Source of the DNA: a virus
IMG/VR virus record: IMGVR_UViG_3300032215_000213
Coordinates: 1-27,350 of that record
Strand: one strand, 5' to 3'
Length of the DNA stretch: 27,350 bases
Numbering within the stretch: position 1 is the first letter of the stretch; every line of letters begins with the position of its first letter. The notes beneath the pieces are model-generated. The model had not been told where the DNA came from. It worked only from the letters and a program-made list of their open reading frames with translations, and did not search any database. Made by a program: the position numbers and the translations under genes. This document shows, piece by piece, positions 21,824-27,350 of this stretch.

Positions 21824-23279
21824 CATCAAACGGGTAGTTGGCTTCTTTATAAAAAGCCTTGCGTTGTGTTAAATGTCTTTTGGCAAATTTGCAACTACTG
21901 GTTATGTCCCAAATCTGCACAAAATCCTTGTCTTCTGCTTTACGTATTCCTCGACCAATCGATTGAATCACTCTGACAAAACTCTTGCCCGGTTCTAATA
22001 ACATCACGTTAAAGATACGGGGAATATTGATACCAACTGCCGCTACACCATAAGTAGCGATAATGATTTTATTGGTAGCAGTAGCAATGTCATCATAGTG
22101 TTCGGTACGTGTTGTGCCTTTAGTATCGCCAGAAATGAATACTACATTTTCTTCTTTAACACCATTTTCTTCTAGTTTAAGATGTAACAGTTTACCGGCT
22201 TCAATTCTATCTACTAAAATAAGTGTGTTACCTGAATCTTTAATCTTAGTAGATAATTCGGCAATTTTATTAAATCTTTTCTCATCACTAGTTAAATATT
22301 TCAATTCGCTTTGGTAGTTACCGAACTCTACACCATCTTGCAGTTGTATAATGTTGACATGACATTGAGATAGTACACCCATTTCTTGTAGCGTACTTGC
22401 GGCTAGTTGATTGATAACAGGACCTATACTAACATGTAATGATGTTGATTCATGTTTAGCCTTGGGGATAGTTCCAGTCAAGCCCCAACGCAATGGTATA
22501 TGGCTCATGACTCCTGTCAATAGTGTTTTTAATACATCAGCCTTAGCTTGATGTACCTCATCTACAATAACACAGACAACACCCTCTAAGAAGTCACCAA
22601 TTGGTACCTCGGCTTCTCCTGCCTTAGTATTCTTTAACATATTGCCAAGACTTTGCCATGTGCAAATAGTATGTGTCTTATCATACTCTTTACGTCCACC
22701 ATAGTATACACCAACATCTAGTCCCAAGTTAATATAGTCACGTTCAGTCTGTGTAACTAGACTGGTGTTGGGTACAATAACAATGCTACGACCATACTGT
22801 TCTACACTATAACTCAGTGCCGCGGTCATGATTGTTTTACCTGCGCCTGTTGCAATCTCTTGTAATGACTGCGGACTCTTTAGGTAGTTGTTGATGATTT
22901 CAATCTGATAGTCACGCAACACAATTGGCTGACCCTCAGCAGGATGCTTTTTAGGCCATACCTTGTGTTTGAATGTTTCCTCGGACACTTCAGCAAAATT
23001 AAATGTTGTTTGATATTGACGCACATCTTCTAACTGAATATCATAGCCTGCGGCGTCGAGCAATGGTAGTATTTCTTCTAGTAGATTTACGTATGTACTA
23101 CCTGCTAGACTAAAGAAACTTTGTTTACCATTCCAACGACCTAATCTTACACTTGGTAAGTATCTTGCTCCTGGAACTTCAAATTCAAATTTCTTCATCA
23201 ATGCTTTACGTTCGGGTAACTCTAGTCCCTCAATCTTTACATTGACTTCATCCTTGATGATTAACTTACATTCTTTCAT
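21801..23279 (-). CDS. uvsW: UvsW-type superfamily 2 DNA helicase
   Basis: This 492-residue protein is close in length to T4 UvsW. The N-terminal small domain (1-110, with EVPGARYLPSVRLGRWNGK) precedes helicase motifs LRDYQ (121-125), Walker A ATGAGKT (143-149), DEVH (240-243) and GLTGT (266-270). The C-terminal lobe has ISGDTKG, NIIIATYGVAAVGINIP-like strands and the SIGRGIRK arginine motif. UvsW unwinds branched DNA and R-loops and drives the switch from origin- to recombination-dependent replication. Its ATG overlaps the stop of the 330-residue gene upstream (ATGA), so both are made together. Identification is firm. Confidence 0.95.
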   Translation of the reverse strand: MKECKLIIKDEVNVKIEGLELPERKALMKKFEFEVPGARYLPSVRLGRWNGKQSFFSLAGSTYVNLLEEILPLLDAAGYDIQLEDVRQYQTTFNFAEVSEETFKHKVWPKKHPAEGQPIVLRDYQIEIINNYLKSPQSLQEIATGAGKTIMTAALSYSVEQYGRSIVIVPNTSLVTQTERDYINLGLDVGVYYGGRKEYDKTHTICTWQSLGNMLKNTKAGEAEVPIGDFLEGVVCVIVDEVHQAKADVLKTLLTGVMSHIPLRWGLTGTIPKAKHESTSLHVSIGPVINQLAASTLQEMGVLSQCHVNIIQLQDGVEFGNYQSELKYLTSDEKRFNKIAELSTKIKDSGNTLILVDRIEAGKLLHLKLEENGVKEENVVFISGDTKGTTRTEHYDDIATATNKIIIATYGVAAVGINIPRIFNVMLLEPGKSFVRVIQSIGRGIRKAEDKDFVQIWDITSSCKFAKRHLTQRKAFYKEANYPFDVEKLKYK

Positions 23280-24268
23280 TTAATCTCCACTAGTGTTGAG
23301 TCTACCATTCTGACTATCTTTGCAAATTTTTGTGTTAGTGTATTGGTAGTGCTTTTAAATCCAATGACCACAGGAAAATTATATTTCTTTTTAATTATTG
23401 TATCTTCTAGTATGATATCTATCTTTGTTTTTTGCAGTAGGTCTATCATGTGTTTTACTACTTCTGTATGTGTGTATCTATAGCTATTCAAGTATACCGC
23501 ATCACATCCTATTTCATGTAACCATGGCACAATGGCTAGTGTATCAGATACCTCAACTTCAGGAACCATACTGGCTATAAATTTTTGTTTTTTATCGTTG
23601 ACATCATACACCGATTCGTCTATTGTTACACCATGATAAACTAATGTGGCAATTGTATTGCTATCAGTATTTAATACCATGTTACCTAGGGCTTCATCCA
23701 AATAACTGTTGCTAGCAAGTATGTATAAATTATTGTTAACCCTAGATAATGTTGGTTGCCAATATATTGCACCTTGGTATTTTTTCAACTGGGCTAGAAT
23801 TTCTGAGGTAGTGTCACAATAGAACATGTCTTTATAGAACTTGTCGGCAACATTTAGTAACAATTTCAATTGATGTAGACTATATGTAGCTTCATATTGT
23901 TTGGTATCACGGTCCCATAGAAAGTTATTGCCCGGTTCTTTTCTAAAAAGGTTAAGAAAGTTTTTGTTGTAGGGACTTCTGAAATAGATTTTATTATTTT
24001 CTATTGTAACATGTCCAGTGGTATAATGAGGTGAACTTTCAACTACCATCATGGACCATGGCAAATAAATCAATTGGTCTACATCCAATTCATGTTTAAC
24101 AAACTGCCTACGATATTTGAAAACAATTTTATAAAATAACTCAACTTGGTTGGTAGTTATCTGTGATAGACTTAGTAAATTGGTAACAAACCTTTCATCA
24201 AACCTGCTTAGGCTGATGTTCTTTTGCATAAAGTGTGCAACGTGTTCGGATGTTTTTAAGTCTACCAT
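23276..24268 (-). CDS. UvsW-partner protein with HARP-like segment
   Basis: This encodes 330 residues from the ATG at 24268. In-frame ATG and GTG starts further up lie inside the promoter. The segment at 86-140 (VTIENNKIYFRSPYNKNFLNLFRKE...FLWDRDTKQYEA) resembles the HARP-type substrate-recognition domain found before SNF2-like helicases: a PYN turn, a Trp-Asp loop and a closing Tyr/Trp strand. The C-terminal part (from about 180) looks alpha/beta with no helicase motif. It is translationally coupled to uvsW, so it may be a DNA-structure-recognising partner of that helicase. No named family is certain. TATAAT lies six bases before the ATG with no ribosome site. Confidence 0.68.
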   Translation of the reverse strand: MVDLKTSEHVAHFMQKNISLSRFDERFVTNLLSLSQITTNQVELFYKIVFKYRRQFVKHELDVDQLIYLPWSMMVVESSPHYTTGHVTIENNKIYFRSPYNKNFLNLFRKEPGNNFLWDRDTKQYEATYSLHQLKLLLNVADKFYKDMFYCDTTSEILAQLKKYQGAIYWQPTLSRVNNNLYILASNSYLDEALGNMVLNTDSNTIATLVYHGVTIDESVYDVNDKKQKFIASMVPEVEVSDTLAIVPWLHEIGCDAVYLNSYRYTHTEVVKHMIDLLQKTKIDIILEDTIIKKKYNFPVVIGFKSTTNTLTQKFAKIVRMVDSTLVEIK

Positions 24269-24274
24269 TTTAAG

Positions 24275-24303
24275 ATTATACATTATTATTAAAGAAAATG
24301 CAA
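24275..24303 (-). promoter_or_regulatory. promoter TTGCAT-N17-TATAAT, six bases from ATG
   Basis: TTGCAT (24298-24303) and a perfect TATAAT (24275-24280) are 17 bases apart on the minus strand, followed by CTTAAA and then ATG. It starts ten bases past the terminator of the upstream ATPase gene, so the uvsW operon has its own promoter. Confidence 0.65.
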
Positions 24304-24313
24304 GCACAAAAGG

Positions 24314-24338
24314 AAAAAATAGGGACCAAAGTCCCTAT
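24314..24338 (-). terminator. rho-independent terminator after the AAA+ ATPase gene
   Basis: An eight-base-pair stem (ATAGGGAC / GTCCCTAT) with a four-base loop is followed on the minus strand by TTTTTT. It lies about 28 bases past the ATPase stop. A weaker CTTGCA-T-TGCAAG hairpin lies just before it. Confidence 0.88.
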
Positions 24339-24365
24339 ATAAACTTGCAATGCAAGATGAGTAAA

Positions 24366-25391
24366 TTATGCCTTCATACAAGTTGTACGTGCAAGTGCTT
24401 TCCAATTGCTAGGGCTAATCTTAACCAAATCAGCAATCTTCAAACTCATACGCAAGGACACTTCACGTAATTTTGAATGATTGTCCCACATGAAGTCCAG
24501 TACCTCAGTTGCCTGAGCATCAGTAAAATCATAGTCTTTGAACAAGCCACCATCAGCATCACGATGGACCTGTTTAATACGCAACATCTTGTCACGCTCA
24601 CTATCAATAGTGAGGTCCAAAAAGTGACAACGTGATTGCAACGCTTCCAAGTGATCCTGCATTTTCTTGCTTTTCACATTGTCAAACTTAATGTTTGTAA
24701 TGAAAATTGCACTACCATTGAAGTGAAACATGTTAGGGATACCTTCATCCTTCAACAAACGTGAATCACTATTCCAGCAAATCTTACGTGTTTTACCTGA
24801 ATCCAATGCAGCCTTGAGAATATTCAATGCCAACTCATCACTAAAAACGCTGTCACAGTCATCGAAAATCAACACATTCTTTTTGTCGCTGTACTTGTAC
24901 AATTGTGCATACAAGCCCAGTGCTGTCATAGCACCTTTGACAATGTTGAAACGGACCTTCTTGCCAGCAATCTTGTCAAACATGCTAGCCTTTTCCATTT
25001 GTGTTTCAACACCGTATGATTTACCAACACCTGGGGGGCCTGAAACAATCATAGCACGAATATCACCACTGATACATGCCTTAGACATTTCATCAAGCAC
25101 CGCAAAACGTGTTGCAATACGATCCATAGCCTCGACTTCAGATTCTTTAGTCTCGGGCTTTTTAAATTCCACTGTGTTTTCTTTCACGATTTCTCCATTT
25201 AAAAATTGAATATCTTCAATGCTATCTACCTTAACTTTCACTTCATCAATTGCAATTGCAAATTGACCATCATTTTTTACAGTAACATAACTGCCTTTTT
25301 TACCTGTTTGAAAGCCTTTAACTAGAGTAAAAACTTCACCTGCTACTGGTTGATTGCGATATGAACCAGAAAGAATGCGAATTGTTGACAT
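24366..25391 (-). CDS. AAA+ ATPase with N-terminal KOW-like region
   Basis: This 341-residue protein has Walker A GPPGVGKS (118-125), Walker B LIFDDCD (174-180), a sensor-1 FITN (230-233) and a possible arginine finger in the QSRCHFLDL segment near 250. The first 75 residues (IRILSGSYRNQPVAGEVFTLVKG, GSYVTVKNDG) read like one or two small beta barrels of KOW/Tudor kind. Similar single-copy AAA+ proteins occur in T4-like phages of cyanobacteria and pelagic bacteria; target unknown. Two tandem strong promoters (25426-25539) precede it and a terminator follows, so it forms its own strongly expressed early unit. CGGAGC is the ribosome site. It is not gp44: its layout differs and the usual clamp-loader SRC motif placement is not seen. 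Confidence 0.88.
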   Translation of the reverse strand: MSTIRILSGSYRNQPVAGEVFTLVKGFQTGKKGSYVTVKNDGQFAIAIDEVKVKVDSIEDIQFLNGEIVKENTVEFKKPETKESEVEAMDRIATRFAVLDEMSKACISGDIRAMIVSGPPGVGKSYGVETQMEKASMFDKIAGKKVRFNIVKGAMTALGLYAQLYKYSDKKNVLIFDDCDSVFSDELALNILKAALDSGKTRKICWNSDSRLLKDEGIPNMFHFNGSAIFITNIKFDNVKSKKMQDHLEALQSRCHFLDLTIDSERDKMLRIKQVHRDADGGLFKDYDFTDAQATEVLDFMWDNHSKLREVSLRMSLKIADLVKISPSNWKALARTTCMKA

Positions 25392-25425
25392 ATTTATAAG
25401 CTCCGTTTAGTTAATCAATACAAGT

Positions 25426-25454
25426 ATTTTAACACACACTTGATTTATTGTCAA
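25426..25454 (-). promoter_or_regulatory. early promoter P1 (TTGACA-N17-TAAAAT)
   Basis: A perfect -35 TTGACA (25449-25454), a 17-base spacer starting ATAAATCA, and TAAAAT (25426-25431), followed by ACTTGTATTGATTA. It drives the AAA+ gene 35 bases downstream. Confidence 0.85.
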
Positions 25455-25510
25455 ATTTTGGGTACATTCTTAAACAAGAATTTCTGCACCTTCAATCAAT
25501 CAATACAAGT

Positions 25511-25539
25511 ATTATACGCCCAAATTGATTTATTGTCAA
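25511..25539 (-). promoter_or_regulatory. early promoter P2 (TTGACA-N17-TATAAT)
   Basis: Perfect sigma70 consensus at both boxes (25534-25539 and 25511-25516), spacer 17. It stands two bases after the stop of the 25542 gene and 56 bases upstream of P1, so the AAA+ gene has tandem promoters. Confidence 0.88.
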
Positions 25540-25541
25540 AT

Positions 25542-25709
25542 TTAGGAGTTGGCTGTTGCAAAAGGACTATACTGTTCATCCCAAATTGATTCCATTACAT
25601 CATCAACCATTTCCACTGGAATATCTAATGTCCTAGCAATGTATTCAGGACTACTACCATGATTTAACATAATACGAATTTCCATATCCAATTCGGCCAT
25701 TTTTGACAT
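25542..25709 (-). CDS. small helix-turn-helix-like early protein
   Basis: This encodes 55 residues from the ATG at 25709, with AAAGGA six bases upstream. An apparent earlier in-frame TTG overlaps that ribosome site. GSSPEYIARTLDIPVEMVDDVME (19-41) has the spacing of a helix-turn-helix: helix, tight turn at Asp-Ile-Pro, recognition-like helix. The protein is acidic overall, unusual for a DNA binder, so it may instead bind a protein. It shares the P3 transcript with the 70-residue gene just upstream (gap of eleven bases). Function unknown; a role in early take-over is plausible from position. Confidence 0.7.
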   Translation of the reverse strand: MSKMAELDMEIRIMLNHGSSPEYIARTLDIPVEMVDDVMESIWDEQYSPFATANS

Positions 25710-25720
25710 TTTGTGTCCTT

Positions 25721-25933
25721 TCAAAGTTTTGCAATTAATTGATTGTGGATGAGGTTCATCTCATCCTGCTCTACATAAAAATCAGTCCTTGGGTCATAGT
25801 ACTGACCTTCTTTGTTGTCATAATACAACACTCGACCACTGAAGTTGAATGGACCTTCTAGTCCTTTACGTGGACCATATTTGGTACGCATTTCATCCAT
25901 TTGAAATTTGTCTGCGACAACTTTATAGCCCAT
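25721..25933 (-). CDS. small early protein of unknown function
   Basis: This encodes 70 residues from the ATG at 25933, with a perfect AAGGAG six bases upstream; a nearby TTG two codons earlier would cover that site. The sequence has KYGPRKGLEGPFNFSGRVLYYDNKEGQYYDPRTDFY, a Gly/Tyr-rich beta-type core with charged ends. Nearly identical-looking short proteins are widespread in aquatic phage genomes, from memory, without known function. Promoter P3 lies directly upstream. Confidence 0.72.
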   Translation of the reverse strand: MGYKVVADKFQMDEMRTKYGPRKGLEGPFNFSGRVLYYDNKEGQYYDPRTDFYVEQDEMNLIHNQLIAKL

Positions 25934-25963
25934 GAACAACTCCTTTTGACTGAATAAGATTCT

Positions 25964-25992
25964 ATTATATATCCAAACTGATTTATTGTCAA
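25964..25992 (-). promoter_or_regulatory. early promoter P3 (TTGACA-N17-TATAAT)
   Basis: Perfect boxes at 25987-25992 and 25964-25969 with a 17-base spacer. The -35 begins two bases after the TAA of the upstream gene (25995). It drives the 70- and 55-residue genes. Confidence 0.88.
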
Positions 25993-25994
25993 AT

Positions 25995-26369
25995 TTAGGC
26001 TAATTTTTTGAAGTATCCATAGGGCAAACCCTGTGTAAAACAAAAGTATTCAAAATCACCGTTAGCACCCTCAGCATCCATGAGCCAAGTAATCACACGT
26101 TCACGATTGGTACCTGTGTGCATTAGGTTAGTTACACTATCCTCAAATTTTGAAATAGCCTCAGCCTCAGCAATTTTACGCTGGGCTTCTTCCTTCTCAA
26201 TTACACGACCTAGTTCCACGAACTCAGCCTCAAACTGTTCCAGTGTCCAAGAAGAAGTGTCAATACCGCGAGGGCGAACGCCATAAGCATCCTTATACAT
26301 GTCCCAATAAATGCACTGGGCCTGTTCCAAAGATGACATTTCTTCCCAAGACTTTAATTCGTTTGACAT
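25995..26369 (-). CDS. early phage protein of unknown function
   Basis: This 124-residue protein has an N-terminal WEEMSSLEQAQCIYWDMYKDAYGVRPRG segment, a Trp-Thr-Leu-Glu helix, a long charged helix (VELGRVIEKEEAQRKIAEAEAISKFED) and a C-terminal WLMDAEGANGDFEYFCFTQGLPYGYFKK. The MYKDxYGxRPR and GLPYGY motifs recur in many unknown phage proteins. It may be a helical hairpin adapter. CGGAGC precedes the ATG by five bases and promoter P4 lies upstream. Function not recognised. Confidence 0.75.
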   Translation of the reverse strand: MSNELKSWEEMSSLEQAQCIYWDMYKDAYGVRPRGIDTSSWTLEQFEAEFVELGRVIEKEEAQRKIAEAEAISKFEDSVTNLMHTGTNRERVITWLMDAEGANGDFEYFCFTQGLPYGYFKKLA

Positions 26370-26399
26370 TGTGTGCTCCGTTAATCAATCAATACGTGT

Positions 26400-26428
26400 A
26401 TTATAGACCCAAACTGATTTATTGTCAA
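26400..26428 (-). promoter_or_regulatory. early promoter P4 (TTGACA-N17-TATAAT)
   Basis: Perfect boxes at 26423-26428 and 26400-26405, spacer 17. A 12-base-pair hairpin (26433-26460) lies four bases upstream. The leader TGATTGATTAACGGAGC resembles that of P1. Confidence 0.88.
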
Positions 26429-26432
26429 ATAT

Positions 26433-26460
26433 GGGCATGTTGTATTTCTACAACATGCCC
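26433..26460 (-). terminator. stem-loop after the micro-gene, probable terminator
   Basis: A perfect 12-base-pair stem (GGGCATGTTGTA / TACAACATGCCC) with a four-base loop starts eight bases after the micro-gene stop. The following ATATTT is a poor T-run, so it may terminate weakly or be part of a promoter/stem-loop cassette. Confidence 0.65.
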
Positions 26461-26467
26461 TACCTGT

Positions 26468-26545
26468 TTATTTGTTTTGTCCGGGGGTGCAAGGATTAGT
26501 ATGAAAGTGCCATTTTTTACATTTTGTACATGTCCAAACTGTCAT
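26468..26545 (-). CDS. 25-residue Cys/His-rich micro-protein
   Basis: A 25-codon frame starts MTVWTCTKCKKWHFHTN and ends TAA at 26468. It has a perfect AAGGAG five bases before the ATG, promoter P5 29 bases upstream and a hairpin right after the stop, so a whole transcription unit encloses it. Cys6-x2-Cys9, His13/His15 and Cys19 could bind one zinc ion, like half of a zinc ribbon. A 25-residue protein could act only as a small folded knuckle or a peptide ligand. It could alternatively be the remnant of a longer gene, but the intact signals argue for expression. No family recognised. Confidence 0.6.
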   Translation of the reverse strand: MTVWTCTKCKKWHFHTNPCTPGQNK

Positions 26546-26573
26546 ATAAACTCCTTTTTGTTAGTGAATACGT

Positions 26574-26602
26574 ATTATATGTGATAACTGATTTATTGTC
26601 AA
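26574..26602 (-). promoter_or_regulatory. early promoter P5 (TTGACA-N17-TATAAT)
   Basis: Perfect boxes at 26597-26602 and 26574-26579, spacer 17. The TGA stop of the gene ending at 26599 lies inside the -35 box (ATTTGACA). It drives the micro-gene. Confidence 0.88.
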
Positions 26603-27350
26603 ATTGCGGTGAAATCAATTTCCCAGTTTTTAATATGATAGTAATCTATATTATCTTTTCTAGAATACTTGTAATAACCATGAATCGGGACTTCATTTTG
26701 TTCAAAGAAATGCTCCCATAAATGTGCTAGTTTATTATCCAAGGGGATTTCTATTTTGTACATTTTTTTAGAATCATCTTTTAACCAATATTCAGTAAAT
26801 TTACCTGCTCTCTTTTTTACAATTAGCTTACTCAATGGATTGAGTTTTACTGTTTTTGAAAAGTTATCTGTGGGCTGAAATTGTTTATCTAAGTCATTCA
26901 TCATGACCATATCATCAAAACCAATATCATACTCATAGAATTCAGGCAAGCGATATACCAATGGCATCATTGTTTCTTTAAATATTAAACCATCACTATG
27001 AATAAACGAATTTAAATCTTTTCTAAAGGCTGTTAACTTTTGTTCCTTTAGTGTAAAGACCATAAATTTTTTACTATAATAATCACGGATTTCTTTTGCA
27101 CGTTCTCTATCACACGGTTCAATATTTTCAAACAAGATATTGTCAGTTAGATTCATTGGGCGAGGAATAACTTGATTACCAGCTTTTCTCATCTTATGCC
27201 ATACTACACTTAGCACTAATAAATCCTCAGGACTTTCAAAGACTTCATATCTTTTAACATGGCGATGTGAAAATAGTGAATCCATTTCGTGTTGTGACAC
27301 ACTTCCGCCAAGTGTTAGATTACCTAATCCAATACTAGACAATTGACCAT
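26599..27350 (-). CDS. conserved phage protein, 5' end beyond window
   Basis: About 250 residues are visible. The frame is still open at the right edge (Gly-Gln-Leu-Ser-Ser precede the GLGNL segment), so the true start is outside. Features are FESPEDLLVLSVVWHKMRKAGNQVIPRP, a helix with DRERAKEIRDYYSKKFMVFTLK, a FRKDLNSFIHSD segment and a Lys-rich C-terminal strand region (HIKNWEIDF at the end). The EDLLxLSVxW and IRDYYSKKxMxxxLK motifs look conserved, and similar unknowns occur in marine T4-like phages from memory. No catalytic motif is named. Function unknown. Confidence 0.75.
   Translation of the reverse strand, partial: GQLSSIGLGNLTLGGSVSQHEMDSLFSHRHVKRYEVFESPEDLLVLSVVWHKMRKAGNQVIPRPMNLTDNILFENIEPCDRERAKEIRDYYSKKFMVFTLKEQKLTAFRKDLNSFIHSDGLIFKETMMPLVYRLPEFYEYDIGFDDMVMMNDLDKQFQPTDNFSKTVKLNPLSKLIVKKRAGKFTEYWLKDDSKKMYKIEIPLDNKLAHLWEHFFEQNEVPIHGYYKYSRKDNIDYYHIKNWEIDFTAI

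Noticed and set aside
24344-24356. CTTGCATTGCAAG hairpin before the ATPase terminator
   Set aside because: Short stem with a minimal loop and no T-run; the neighbouring hairpin is the convincing terminator.
24730-25209. A 159-residue plus-strand open frame
   Set aside because: It lies wholly antisense to the AAA+ ATPase with clear Walker motifs, has no ribosome site and reads as the mirror of its codons.
25417-26602. Spaced near-identical repeats resembling a repeat array or CRISPR
   Set aside because: Each repeat is a sigma70 promoter plus leader at a gene start, spacing is irregular, and genes fill the intervals.

Overview
The window is a stretch of a T4-like myovirus (Caudoviricetes) genome. 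It is AT-rich and packed with genes, nearly all on the minus strand; a single gene, at about 16.6 kb, runs on the plus strand. The hallmark genes are a DnaB-type helicase (gp41-like), a Toprim primase (gp61-like), a UvsW-type helicase, a DexA-like 3'-5' exonuclease and a possible small clamp-loader subunit (gp62-like). T4-type late promoter boxes (GATAAATA, CATAAATA, TATAAATA) stand upstream of the virion-type genes. As far as I can recall, several proteins of unknown function resemble ones carried by marine and freshwater T4-like phages of cyanobacteria and pelagic heterotrophs. No photosynthesis genes are present. Perfect sigma70-type promoters and AGGAG ribosome sites point to a Gram-negative host; an aquatic heterotroph is my inference.

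Layout, left to right (transcription mostly right to left). Positions 1-480 hold a truncated and a complete small virion-type protein. 506-3733 is a long repetitive tail fibre. 3784-4470 is an MGME1/RecB-like nuclease. 4525-7451 holds two duplicated DUF6492-like proteins, an IscA/HesB iron-sulfur carrier and an SGNH-like hydrolase. 7454-13205 is a block of late or structural genes, including a DUF6267-like protein with a ligase-type KxDG motif and a 557-residue low-complexity protein. 13251-15660 is the gp41/gp61 primosome. 15709-16954 holds a BppU-like virion protein and the lone plus-strand gene. 16929-18055 is an unusual pair: a 193-residue DNA polymerase III alpha-like palm protein translationally coupled to a DEDDh exonuclease. 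18065-19752 holds four small related proteins and a class I glutamine-amidotransferase-like protein. 19709-24268 holds a zinc-finger protein, a gp62 candidate, two unknowns, UvsW and its partner. 24366-25391 is an AAA+ ATPase. 25426-26602 is an early region of small genes separated by five near-identical promoter cassettes, including a 25-codon gene absent from ordinary ORF calls. The right edge cuts a conserved unknown gene.

Three classes of transcription signal can be read from the sequence. Five TTGACA-N17-TATAAT early promoters sit in the right arm. Several TATAAT-like boxes lie exactly 5-6 bases before an ATG, suggesting leaderless mRNAs for primase, nuclease, UvsW-partner and others. 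T4-type late boxes precede virion and auxiliary genes. The most interesting items are the mini-PolIII-alpha/exonuclease pair, the promoter cassettes with their micro-gene, the leaderless arrangement, and the tandem family of four small proteins. No tRNA, CRISPR array or insertion sequence was seen, and no gap longer than 300 bases lacks a gene.
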